Source: Paenibacillus koleovorans NBRC 103111 (lineage in GTDB: Bacteria > Bacillota > Bacilli > Paenibacillales > NBRC-103111). Taken from it: a stretch of 39,485 nt of DNA. This document shows positions 15,237 through 23,562 of this stretch, piece after piece; within the stretch, counting starts at the first letter, position 1; the number at the start of each line of letters is the position of its first letter. The position numbers and the translations under genes were made by a program. The stretch covers positions 1-39,485 of the forward strand of contig NZ_BIMA01000063.1 in assembly GCF_004000845.1 (NCBI RefSeq). The letters run 5' to 3'. The notes below the pieces were generated by a model. That model did not search any database, was not told the DNA's origin, and saw nothing but the letters and a program-made list of their open reading frames with translations.

Positions 15237-17771
15237 CTAGTTTCCGCTGCCCGGACTTCCGGTCGGCGTTCCGCCTCGCGGGGTCCCGCTTACCGGAGAG
15301 CCGCTTGGGGTCGGCGTTGGCGTAGGTGTCGGTGTTGGGCTTGGCGTAACCGTAACACTGCCGCTTGGGGTCGGTGTCGGTTTCGGACTGCCTGAGCCCG
15401 TTGGAGTAGGGGTAGGCGTCGGAGACGGCTTTACGCTGCCGTTGTTATTCCCGTTGCCGTTGCCGTTATTTCCATTGCCATTTCCGTTGCCATTCCCGTT
15501 GCCATTATTGCCGCTCCCGTTCCCATTGTTCCCTTGCCCCGGCGAACCGCCCGGTTTGTCTTCTTCCGTCATAACGGTTACAACGTTCGAGGCTCCGCCT
15601 TCCAAGTTGTTGTCCATATTGACAGGTACGACGTAGTATTGATACGATTCGCCAGGTTTGGTCGTGAAGTCCTCCAGTTCGGTTGTCGCCGATAAGATCG
15701 GATCGCCGTAATCGGCGTCCTTCGAGCTTTTGCGGTACAGCTTGTAGCTCAGCCTCTCCGTCCCTATCGGTGCCGACCAGGTCAGCTTAACGGCTTTGCG
15801 GTCTTTGTTGTATTCGCCTTTCAAATCCGTTATTCCTTGCGGCGGTTGCGTCACATCCGGCACATTGCTCGGTTTCTGGAATTGCGTGACCGGCTTGCCG
15901 GCAAGCGCCTTGGTCATAATGTCCTTGAACAGCGACGCAGGACGCCCGCTTCCTCCGTTGACGTAGTGCTTAGAGTCGGTATTGTCGAAGCCCATCCAGA
16001 TCGCGGCCGTATACTCCGGCGTGTAACCCGCAAACCACACATCGCGGTAGTACTGCTCGAGTCCTTTCAGGTCCAGCTGCGTGGAGCCTGTTTTCCCGGC
16101 TACCGGCCGGTTCATTCTGGCGTTCACCCCGGTCCCGACATCGACTGCATTCTTAAGCATGACTGTCATGTTCCACGCCGTTTTAGGGCTCATCACTTGC
16201 TTCGGTTTGTCGTTTTTGAACTTATACCGCTCTTCACCGTGGCTGTCCAACACCTTCACAATGGAGTGAGCCGGATTCAGCAAGCCATTGTTGGCGAAAG
16301 CCGTGTAAGCGGAAGCCAGCTGCAGCGGCGATACACCGCGAGTCATCCCGCCGAGGGCGATAGCCAGGTTCGAATCCTTCTCATCAAACGGAATATCCAA
16401 CGACTTAGCAAAATCCATCCCTATCTTCAACCCGATCTCATTCAGCAGCCAGACCGCCGGCGCATTCGCCGACTTCTCCAGCGCCTTCATCATCGTCATC
16501 TGACCGGAATAAATGTTATCCCAGTTGCTTGGCGAGTAGTTGCCATAGGAAAGCTTCTCGTCCTTCAGCATGGTGTAAGGGTTCATCCCCTTCTTCTCCA
16601 ATGCCGGCGCATACTCGATAATCGGTTTGAACGACGATCCCGGCTGGCGGGGCTTGATCGCGCGGTTCCAAGTCTTCGTCTTGTAATCGCGGCCGCCGAT
16701 CATCGTAGCGATGCCTCCGTCCTTGTTGTTTACAATAGCCATGCCGCCTTGCATCATCTGCTCTGGACCGTTCTTCTGGAAAAAGTCCGGATTGGCGAAC
16801 GCCGTCTCAGCCGCCTTCTGGGCAACCGGATCCAGCGTCGTGTAAATTTGATACCCGCCTCGAAGCAGCTCGTCTTCCGTCAGTCCCGTTTTATCGATCG
16901 CTTCACTAAGCGCATAGTCCAGGAAAGCGACATAATCCTTGTTCGCAGCGACTTGCGGCGCCACATAATCGACGGCTTGCGCTTGAGTCTTCTCCGCTTC
17001 CGTAATGTAGCCTTGCTGGTACATCAGCAGGAGCACAACGCCGCGACGTTCCTTCGAATTTTCAGGATTGTCGATTGGGTTGTAGTAGCTGGGCGCCTTT
17101 GGAATCGCAGCGAGCGTAGCCATCTCCCACAGCTCCAGCTTCTTCAAATCGGATTTGTTGAAATACTTTTTGGCCGCCGCTTTGACGCCCCAAGCCGATT
17201 TGCCGAAATAAATGCGGTTCAGATACATCTCGAGAATTTGATCTTTGGTCAAATGGTTCTCGAGCGCTTTCGCAATCGAAGCTTCCGTCGCTTTACGAAT
17301 CGGGCTTTTGTCCGCATTCAGAAACATGTTTTTGGCCAGCTGCTGCGTGATCGTACTGCCGCCCTCCGCCGCACGGCGTTCAATGATATCCGTAACAAGG
17401 GCACGTCCAATTGCAAAAAAATCGATTCCCTCATGCTCGTTGAACCGCTTGTCTTCCGTCGCCACGAAGGCGATCGGCAGCTTCTCGGGCATCTCCGCGA
17501 GCGTGACGAGCTCCCGATTTTCCCGCGCCATCGTCGTCACTTCTTTGCCGTTAACGTCATAGAATACCGCCGCTTCGGACATTTCCATCTTATCTTTATT
17601 GACCTGATACAGCCTCTCGCCGTTCAGCAGGATAATCATGTACCCCGCCATGGCGCAAGCCGCCCCCATTACGGCCGTCACCAGCAGCCAAATGGCCGCC
17701 TTTTTCTTATTGAATTTCTTCCGTTTTTTGCTCGGTTTTTTCGGTCGATTGGAATTTCCGGTTGTAGCCAT
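15237..17771 (-). CDS. Class A penicillin-binding protein (transglycosylase/transpeptidase) with FN3 domain and repetitive tail
   Basis: A bifunctional peptidoglycan synthase of 844 residues. Order: lysine-rich cytoplasmic start, membrane anchor (~26-50), GT51 glycosyltransferase (catalytic glutamate in ATEDKRFNEHEGID; GGSTITQQLAKN), transpeptidase (SSFKPI with the SxxK serine, SAN, KTGSTQ), an FN3-like module (PPQGITDL...YQYYVVPVN) and a C-terminal tail of about 120 residues rich in Gly-Asn, then Thr-Pro-Ser. FN3 and low-complexity tails occur in Paenibacillus and Bacillus PBP1 proteins. The ATG at 17771 lies nine bases after AAAGGAG; the frame is open to 17813. It is the first gene of a probable envelope group with the cyclophilin and YdcF genes. 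Confidence 0.95.
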   Translation of the reverse strand: MATTGNSNRPKKPSKKRKKFNKKKAAIWLLVTAVMGAACAMAGYMIILLNGERLYQVNKDKMEMSEAAVFYDVNGKEVTTMARENRELVTLAEMPEKLPIAFVATEDKRFNEHEGIDFFAIGRALVTDIIERRAAEGGSTITQQLAKNMFLNADKSPIRKATEASIAKALENHLTKDQILEMYLNRIYFGKSAWGVKAAAKKYFNKSDLKKLELWEMATLAAIPKAPSYYNPIDNPENSKERRGVVLLLMYQQGYITEAEKTQAQAVDYVAPQVAANKDYVAFLDYALSEAIDKTGLTEDELLRGGYQIYTTLDPVAQKAAETAFANPDFFQKNGPEQMMQGGMAIVNNKDGGIATMIGGRDYKTKTWNRAIKPRQPGSSFKPIIEYAPALEKKGMNPYTMLKDEKLSYGNYSPSNWDNIYSGQMTMMKALEKSANAPAVWLLNEIGLKIGMDFAKSLDIPFDEKDSNLAIALGGMTRGVSPLQLASAYTAFANNGLLNPAHSIVKVLDSHGEERYKFKNDKPKQVMSPKTAWNMTVMLKNAVDVGTGVNARMNRPVAGKTGSTQLDLKGLEQYYRDVWFAGYTPEYTAAIWMGFDNTDSKHYVNGGSGRPASLFKDIMTKALAGKPVTQFQKPSNVPDVTQPPQGITDLKGEYNKDRKAVKLTWSAPIGTERLSYKLYRKSSKDADYGDPILSATTELEDFTTKPGESYQYYVVPVNMDNNLEGGASNVVTVMTEEDKPGGSPGQGNNGNGSGNNGNGNGNGNGNGNNGNGNGNNNGSVKPSPTPTPTPTGSGSPKPTPTPSGSVTVTPSPTPTPTPTPTPSGSPVSGTPRGGTPTGSPGSGN
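15300..15540. repeat. Low-complexity coding repeats in the penicillin-binding protein tail
   Basis: From about 15437 to 15540 the plus strand repeats six-base units of the gttgcc/attgcc/gttccc kind that encode Gly-Asn pairs on the minus strand. From about 15300 to 15430 a second set of gtcggtgt/ggcgta units encodes Thr-Pro and Ser-Pro. The repeats are in frame and imperfect, a typical substrate for slippage. Confidence 0.8.
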
Positions 17772-17813
17772 TCTCCTCGACTCCTTTCTTGCACACCCAC
17801 CCACAATCCACAT

Positions 17814-17846
17814 GGAAGTAAAAGAACAACCCAGTAGTTCGGGTTG
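17814..17846 (-). terminator. Candidate terminator downstream of hfq
   Basis: In the minus direction CAACCC and GGGTTG (17827-17832 and 17841-17846) pair around an 8-base loop, followed by TTCTTTTACTT. About 95 bases after the hfq stop and before the penicillin-binding protein gene. The T tract is interrupted, so strength is uncertain. Confidence 0.5.
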
Positions 17847-17940
17847 CCCTGTGCGCTATCAGTATTAACGTAATGAACAGGAAAAAAGTTTCAATGCACA
17901 CGGCTGCGCTGCGACACGCGACAAGCATCTAAGGTTGAAT

Positions 17941-18177
17941 TTACTCGGACGCCTCCTGTGGAGCCAGAGAAACGGGGCGTTGCGGAGTAAATGTTGAGAT
18001 TGCGTGCTTGTAAACCATTTGTTGGCGCCCTTCGCTGTCGATGATGATCGTGAAGTTGTCGAAGGCTTTAATATAGCCGCGGATTTGGAATCCATTGGTC
18101 AGGTAAACCGTTACGGCGATGCTTTCTTTGCGCAATTGATTCAAGAATGTGTCCTGAATGTTGATTGATTTGTTCAT
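17941..18177 (-). CDS. hfq: RNA-binding protein Hfq
   Basis: A 78-residue Sm-like protein that forms a hexameric ring and binds AU-rich RNA. The Sm1 region is [25 protein letters not shown] and the Sm2 motif is [10 protein letters not shown], with the YKHA residues of the uridine-binding proximal face intact. The short acidic tail is Bacillus-like rather than the long tail of enterobacteria. AGGGGGT lies six bases before the ATG. It directly follows miaA with an 11-base gap, the same miaA-hfq pair found across many bacteria. Confidence 0.97.
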   Translation of the reverse strand: MNKSINIQDTFLNQLRKESIAVTVYLTNGFQIRGYIKAFDNFTIIIDSEGRQQMVYKHAISTFTPQRPVSLAPQEASE

Positions 18178-18188
18178 AAAGGTACCCC

Positions 18189-19223
18189 CTAAATGGTCTG
18201 AGTAGGATTCGCTGCCGCATCATTTCGCCGCTTTGCATTATATTCTCTACGGAATGGAAACTTTCCTGTTATTATATCATTAATTATTTTCAAATGCTCT
18301 GAAATATTTGAGCCTTCTTCCAGTTCCACCCAGTGAATCTCCTGCATATGGCGAAACCAGGACAGCTGACGCTTCGCATAACGCCGTGTGTTGCGTTTCA
18401 AGTAATTGACCGCTTCCTCCAGCGTCATCTCTCCCGCCAGGCAGCCGGCCATCTCCTTATACCCCAAGCCTTGCATCGCAACGGCCGTCCGTTCGACTCC
18501 TTCGTGAAGCAGGCGGCGAACTTCCTGGACTAGCCCTTCTTCCATCATTTGGTCAATACGCCGTTCTATACGGTTATATAGCAAAGTACGGTCCATTGTC
18601 AACCCGATGATGCAAGATTCATAGGGGGACCGCTTTTTCTGCGACGCCAGCTGCTCGGAAAGTCGGGTTCCCGTGAGGTGAAGCACCTCAAGAGCGCGGA
18701 TCGTCCGACGACGGTCGTTCGGGTGGATACGTTCGGCCGATAGCGGGTCTTGCCGCTTCAGCTTGTCGTGCAGCGCCAAATCCCCATGCTCGTCGGCGTA
18801 CAAGCTCATCCGCTCGCGGAACGCCTCATCCGAGCCGGCCTCGCTGAACTGAAAGCCATAGATAAGCGACTCTATGTAAAGACCGGTGCCTCCTACAATA
18901 AAGGGCAGCTTGCCGCGACTATGAATGTCGGCGATCAGCTCGCGGGCGCGCTCCTGAAACTCCGCTACCGTGAACGGCTCGTGAGGCTCATGGATGTCGA
19001 TCATATGATGCGGGATGCGGCTGCGCTCTTCGGATGACGCCTTGGCTGTCCCGATATCCATACGGCGATACACCTGCATCGAGTCGCCCGAGATGATCTC
19101 GCAGCCATATCGTTCGGCGATCTCGAGGCTGAGGTTCGTCTTGCCGACCGCGGTCGGTCCGACAAGGACGAGCACCTCGGGTTTGCCGTGTGGAGCAGTG
19201 GCGGATTCGTTCTGGGCTATCAA
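18189..19223 (-). CDS. miaA: tRNA dimethylallyltransferase MiaA
   Basis: Transfers the dimethylallyl group to adenosine-37 of tRNAs reading UNN codons, the first step to ms2i6A. 344 residues, slightly longer than usual because of a tail after residue ~315. P-loop GPTAVGKT at residues ~22-29, then the hallmark [31 protein letters not shown], the [11 protein letters not shown] segment and [10 protein letters not shown] near the end. The start is a TTG at 19221-19223 with GGAGTGAT ten bases upstream, and it overlaps the stop of the methyltransferase gene (TTGA), so coupling is likely. Confidence 0.95.
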   Translation of the reverse strand: MIAQNESATAPHGKPEVLVLVGPTAVGKTNLSLEIAERYGCEIISGDSMQVYRRMDIGTAKASSEERSRIPHHMIDIHEPHEPFTVAEFQERARELIADIHSRGKLPFIVGGTGLYIESLIYGFQFSEAGSDEAFRERMSLYADEHGDLALHDKLKRQDPLSAERIHPNDRRRTIRALEVLHLTGTRLSEQLASQKKRSPYESCIIGLTMDRTLLYNRIERRIDQMMEEGLVQEVRRLLHEGVERTAVAMQGLGYKEMAGCLAGEMTLEEAVNYLKRNTRRYAKRQLSWFRHMQEIHWVELEEGSNISEHLKIINDIITGKFPFRREYNAKRRNDAAANPTQTI

Positions 19224-20047
19224 ATGTGAATCACTCCATATGCGATTTTGGTGCCGGACCGGAACAGCCGCTCGAAGCCGAGCCTGTTGAACTCGTCGCC
19301 GTCGCGATGCTCCTTGAGCACGATTCGTTTGCGCGCGACGCGCCTCGCTTGCTCGATCGCGTGTTCGGACAGCGCTTTGTGATTGGCAAGCCGCCGCAGC
19401 GGCTGAATGGCGCTGGAATCCTCGATCGGACTGCGGAACATCGGATCGAAGTAGACGATGTCGACGCTGCGGTCCGGCAGCTTCTCCAGCTCGCGCGTGT
19501 GGTCGGCCAGCTTCACCTCAATGCGGCGCATCGTGTCGTTGAACGACTCGAGATGCGTCTCATAGTGAGACAGCCCTTCGCGAATTAGCATATGCAGCGC
19601 AGGCTCGCTTTCGATGGCGGTCACACGGCCCTCCGGGCCGACTACATGCGAGAAGACGATCGAATCGGAGGCCAAGCCGGCCGTACAGTCGAGCACGATG
19701 TCGCCTGGCTCGGCGCCGGAGCATTCGATCAGGGCATCCCCTTCTCCTCGCATAAGCCGTTTCACGCGAACGAAGGACAGGCTCGGATGGAAAAACATCG
19801 GCGTCGGTTCGGCAGAAAGGTTCGGGTTGGCTTCAGATCGACTGTCTGACGGCTCCATGATTAGATCCGTATATAGCTTTAATTGATCATCGGCTTGCAG
19901 CAGCAATTGCGTAACCCGATAGGACTGCGCCAGCTTGTTCACCGATTTGCCGCCTCGCGGCACCCAACGCCATCCGAGCTGTGCGGCGATCTGTTTGGAT
20001 CGCGTAACGGACTCGGGTGAAGGGCTGTGGGAAGTCGTGACGAGCAC
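19220..20047 (-). CDS. Class I SAM-dependent methyltransferase, RsmJ-like
   Basis: A 275-residue Rossmann-fold methyltransferase. The SAM-binding motif I is VLDCTAGLASDSIVFSHV (around residue 112), the acidic strand 2 residue is in VTAIESEP, and motif IV is IVYFDPMF, followed by HKALSEHAIEQARRVARKRIVLKEH. The DPMF motif and overall layout resemble RsmJ/YhiQ (16S rRNA m2G1516 methyltransferase) but the N-terminal 90 residues differ, so the target is not certain. The GTG start at 20045-20047 overlaps the last base of the mutL stop (TAGTG), and the gene ends overlapping miaA. This gives a tight mutL-methyltransferase-miaA chain. Confidence 0.88.
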   Translation of the reverse strand: MLVTTSHSPSPESVTRSKQIAAQLGWRWVPRGGKSVNKLAQSYRVTQLLLQADDQLKLYTDLIMEPSDSRSEANPNLSAEPTPMFFHPSLSFVRVKRLMRGEGDALIECSGAEPGDIVLDCTAGLASDSIVFSHVVGPEGRVTAIESEPALHMLIREGLSHYETHLESFNDTMRRIEVKLADHTRELEKLPDRSVDIVYFDPMFRSPIEDSSAIQPLRRLANHKALSEHAIEQARRVARKRIVLKEHRDGDEFNRLGFERLFRSGTKIAYGVIHI

Positions 20048-21996
20048 TACATCACCCGCTTAAACATTTTTTCCAGCTCATAGGTGGAGAAGCTGACGAC
20101 GATCGGCCTGCCGTGCGGGCAGGTGTAAGGATTGCGGCAAGCGGCGAGCCGATCCAGAAGCGCTTCGATCTCCACCGTCGACATGCTTTGATTCGCTTTG
20201 ATCGACGCTTTGCAGGAGCACATAATGGCCGCTTTTTCTCTTAGTTTGGTCAAATTCACCGATTTTTTTTCAATCAGCACCCAGTCGGCCATCTCATCGA
20301 GCAGCGCCTTCTCTTCTCCCTGCGGAAACCAGTGAGGGAGCGACCGAACGAGGAAGCTGCTGCCTCCGAACGTCTCGAGGTAGACGCCAACCTGCTCGAG
20401 CAACGGCAGCTTGTCGGCCAGCGCCTCCGCCTCGGCGGACGTGAACTCGAGCGTGATCGGCAGCAGCAGCTCTTGACTCGCCTGATCGGGCTGGCCGAAC
20501 TTCTCGAAGTAATATTCGTAATTTACCCGCTCGTGCGCGGCGTGTTGATCGACCAAGTACAAGCCGCGCTCGTTCTGCGCGACGATATATGTACCGTGCA
20601 GCTGCCCGATCGGGTCCAGCTTGGGAAAAGCCGGCACTGCGGGAGCTGCGGTTTCCGGCGCTGCCAGCATGCTCGTCAGCTTGGCGTACGGCAGCTCCGG
20701 CGGCGGCGCGTAAGACGGCGCCTGCTGAGCACGGAGCGGCGGCGCAGCTGGTCTAGGCGCAGCCGGTGCTTCGACAGCGGCTGCAGTCTCCAGCGCAGCG
20801 GCCGTCGGGGCAGGCGGCGCGGATGCTTGCAGCAGCGTCCAGTCCGGTTCGGCGGAATCAGCTGCTTGCGGTGCCGACTCCGAAGCAGCTGCAGGTGCCG
20901 GTGCGGACCCACCTGATTGAGGACGATAAAGCTCCATCTGCTCCTGCACGACCAGCTCGCGAATCGGGTTCCGCTGCGCGGCGGACGAGAGGCCGCTTGG
21001 GATATGCACATGCCCTTGAAGCACGTCGCGGACGTGGCGCTCCAGGAACTGTACGAGCTCCTGCTCTTTGCTGAACCGAACCTCGAGCTTCGATGGATGT
21101 ACGTTCACATCGACGAGCTCGGGATCCATCCGTAGCGATATAGCGGCTACCGGGTAACGATTGATCGGCAGCAGCGTATGATACGCGTTCATAAGCGCAT
21201 GGCTCAAGGCGAAATTACGGATATAGCGGCCGTTCAGGAAAAAGCTGATCGCCTGGCGGTTCGCCCGATTCAGCTCGGGCTTGGAGACGTAGCCGACGAT
21301 GCCGTAGTCGGGATGCTCGCCTTGCACCCGCAGCATCGCCTTGGCAGTGGTCGTCCCGTAGACGGCGGCGATAACCTGCAGCGGGTCGCCGTTGCCGAGC
21401 GTGCGCAGCAGCTCGCCGCCGTTGTGGCGCAGGCTGAAGGCAATCGAAGGATGCGCCATCGCGAGACGGTACATGTAGTCGGAAATATGACCGAGCTCGG
21501 TCTGGATCGTCTTCATATATTTGAGCCGCGCCGGCGTGTTGAAGAACAGATGTTTGACTTCGAACGTCGTCCCTCTTGACGCAGCGATTTCTTCCAGCCC
21601 TTTCACCGATCCGCCTTCGATCATCAGTTTTCGGCCGAGGCCGGACGTATCGTGAGCGGTCGTGCACTCGACCTTGGCGACGGCGGCGATGCTGGGCAGC
21701 GCCTCCCCGCGAAACCCGAGCGTGCGAATCTGGAACAGATCCTTGCCGCCGGCAATTTTGCTCGTAGCATGGCGGCTGAACGCCAGCTCGCAGTCGTCCG
21801 GCTCCATCCCGGAGCCGTTGTCAGCCACACGGATCAGCTCCAGGCCGCCCTCTTCAATCGTAACGTCGATCCGTGTAGAGCCGGCGTCGATCGCATTTTC
21901 GACCAGCTCCTTCACGACGGATGCAGGGCGCTCGATCACCTCACCCGCGGCAATTTGGTTGGCGACATGATCGTCCAGCACACGAATGATTCCCAT
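20047..21996 (-). CDS. mutL: DNA mismatch repair protein MutL
   Basis: Acts with MutS to direct mismatch excision. 649 residues. The GHKL ATPase motifs are ENAIDAGS (33-40), DNGSGM (59-64) and GFRGEAL (94-100). An Ala/Pro-rich linker spans about 330-440. The C-terminal domain keeps the endonuclease motif DQHAAHERVNYE and the CPHGRP zinc-site motif, so nicking activity is expected, as in B. subtilis and unlike E. coli. QELLLP fits the beta-clamp binding motif. ATG has AGGAGGTG five bases upstream. It lies 20 bases after the S41 protease gene. Confidence 0.97.
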   Translation of the reverse strand: MGIIRVLDDHVANQIAAGEVIERPASVVKELVENAIDAGSTRIDVTIEEGGLELIRVADNGSGMEPDDCELAFSRHATSKIAGGKDLFQIRTLGFRGEALPSIAAVAKVECTTAHDTSGLGRKLMIEGGSVKGLEEIAASRGTTFEVKHLFFNTPARLKYMKTIQTELGHISDYMYRLAMAHPSIAFSLRHNGGELLRTLGNGDPLQVIAAVYGTTTAKAMLRVQGEHPDYGIVGYVSKPELNRANRQAISFFLNGRYIRNFALSHALMNAYHTLLPINRYPVAAISLRMDPELVDVNVHPSKLEVRFSKEQELVQFLERHVRDVLQGHVHIPSGLSSAAQRNPIRELVVQEQMELYRPQSGGSAPAPAAASESAPQAADSAEPDWTLLQASAPPAPTAAALETAAAVEAPAAPRPAAPPLRAQQAPSYAPPPELPYAKLTSMLAAPETAAPAVPAFPKLDPIGQLHGTYIVAQNERGLYLVDQHAAHERVNYEYYFEKFGQPDQASQELLLPITLEFTSAEAEALADKLPLLEQVGVYLETFGGSSFLVRSLPHWFPQGEEKALLDEMADWVLIEKKSVNLTKLREKAAIMCSCKASIKANQSMSTVEIEALLDRLAACRNPYTCPHGRPIVVSFSTYELEKMFKRVM

Positions 21997-22016
21997 CGAT
22001 GCACCTCCTAATTCGC

Positions 22017-23549
22017 TTATTGTACTTCGGTACGTACTTGTACCTGCAGCGTCACCCGATCCGTCCCCGCAAGCCTTGCGCTCCAGGACGGAAACTGCTT
22101 TGTCAAAATCTCCGTGTCCAGGAGTCCGATTCCGTTTTTATTGACAAAACCGTTCTCCGCCCCGAACGTAATCGTCGCTGAGCCTGGAGCACTCAGCTCT
22201 ACCGCTTGTTTGGCCTCGTTCCAGGACAAGGTTCTTCCGAGCATGGCGGCGGCCAAACGCGCCGGAACATACAACCGCGCCGCTGCAGAACCCTGATCGG
22301 ACTCCGTGACGAATGGCAAGGTGGTGCCGAGCTCCCATCCATTAACAACGCTTCGAGTCGTACCGAGCTCAATGGTGACGGCCGGGCTTCCGGACGCTCT
22401 CAGAGCGGCCGCCAACTGGGCGATTTCGCCTTCTACGACCACATCCGGCGTAATTCCAACTTTATTGACCGGCTTGCCCTTCGGCGTAAAATATTGCTCG
22501 ATCGTCACTTTCAACGCTCCGCCCGAGCTCAGCCTGTATATGCTCTGCACGCTGCCCTTGCCGTATGTAAGCGATCCGACGATAACAGCCTTGCCATAGT
22601 CCTGTAGAGCGCCGGTCAACACCTCGGACGCGCTGGCGCTGTTCCCGTTGACCAGGAAGACAACCGGAATGTCTACCGTCTTGCCACCGGCCAATAACAC
22701 CGGTTCATCTTCGCCGTCGCGATTTTTCGTATGGATCAAAGTCCCCTCCGGGATAAACTGCTGCGCCATCTGACGGGCCGATTCCAGAACGCCGCCCGGG
22801 TTGTTGCGCAAATCGACGACAAGCCGAGCGATCCCGCTCGCTTGGAGTTTCGCCAGCTCATCTGCGAACAGCTCGTCGGTGTTGTCGGCGAAGCCGCTCA
22901 CGCTCATGTAGCCCGTTCCGTCATTCAGCACGCGGCTCGTCACGGAAGGCACGGCCACATCGCGTCTGACAAGCGAGATTATTTTAGTCGAACCGTCTCC
23001 ACGCAGCAAGAGGAGCGTTACTTCCGAGCCTGCAGCACCTCTTATCGCACCCGCGATCGCATCCAGCGTCAGTCCGGCCGCCGGTTTCCCGTCTACGGCT
23101 GTTATACGGTCCCCGGCTGCGAGTCCGGTTTCCTGCGCAGGACTGTTAGCGAACACCTCCACGATCCTGGCTCCGGCATCGTCTTGGCTTAACCGCGTGC
23201 CGATGCCGGCGTATACCATGTCCAAGTCCCGTTGGTATTGCTCCCATTGGGATTTGGAGAAATAAGTCGTATATAGATCCTTTAACGCGTCGATCATGCC
23301 TTGAATCGCTGCATCCGTCAGCAACTCGTCGCTGATGCCGCTCACATGTCTTCCCTGCAGCGTACCGTATACTTCACCGAACCGGGTCAAGGCTTCGTCT
23401 CGCGTCTCCGCGAATACGGCTTGCGGCGCTGCGAGCAGTACAATGGGGCCTGTCAGCGTTGCGGCAGCTGTCCCGACCGCCAACCAGCTAAGGGCCACTG
23501 CATGCAGCTGCAGCCGCTTAGTGAAGCTCGTGGTTGTTCCCTTCTTCAT
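22017..23549 (-). CDS. S41-family C-terminal processing protease (CtpA/CtpB-like) with C-terminal copper-amine-oxidase-like domain
   Basis: A 510-residue secreted or membrane-anchored serine protease. An N-terminal hydrophobic segment ends with AVFAETR (about residue 48). A PDZ domain covers ~115-200 (GIGTRLSQDDAGARIVEVFANSPAQETGLAAGDRITAVDGK). The S41 core has DLRNNPGG, the catalytic serine region NSASASEV (303-310) and the lysine YGKG (K331). The last ~120 residues (LPFVTESDQGSAAARLYVPARLAAAMLGRTLSWNEAKQAVELS) resemble the copper amine oxidase N-terminal/stalk-like domain often found in Paenibacillus exported proteins. It sits between mutS and mutL, with GAGGAGG seven bases before its ATG. 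Substrate unknown. Confidence 0.92.
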   Translation of the reverse strand: MKKGTTTSFTKRLQLHAVALSWLAVGTAAATLTGPIVLLAAPQAVFAETRDEALTRFGEVYGTLQGRHVSGISDELLTDAAIQGMIDALKDLYTTYFSKSQWEQYQRDLDMVYAGIGTRLSQDDAGARIVEVFANSPAQETGLAAGDRITAVDGKPAAGLTLDAIAGAIRGAAGSEVTLLLLRGDGSTKIISLVRRDVAVPSVTSRVLNDGTGYMSVSGFADNTDELFADELAKLQASGIARLVVDLRNNPGGVLESARQMAQQFIPEGTLIHTKNRDGEDEPVLLAGGKTVDIPVVFLVNGNSASASEVLTGALQDYGKAVIVGSLTYGKGSVQSIYRLSSGGALKVTIEQYFTPKGKPVNKVGITPDVVVEGEIAQLAAALRASGSPAVTIELGTTRSVVNGWELGTTLPFVTESDQGSAAARLYVPARLAAAMLGRTLSWNEAKQAVELSAPGSATITFGAENGFVNKNGIGLLDTEILTKQFPSWSARLAGTDRVTLQVQVRTEVQ

Positions 23550-23562
23550 GGCGGTTCCTCCT

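Noticed and set aside
15837-17837. A 666-codon plus-strand open frame opposite the penicillin-binding protein
   Set aside because: Antisense shadow of a clear PBP1 gene; His/Arg-rich composition with no domain.
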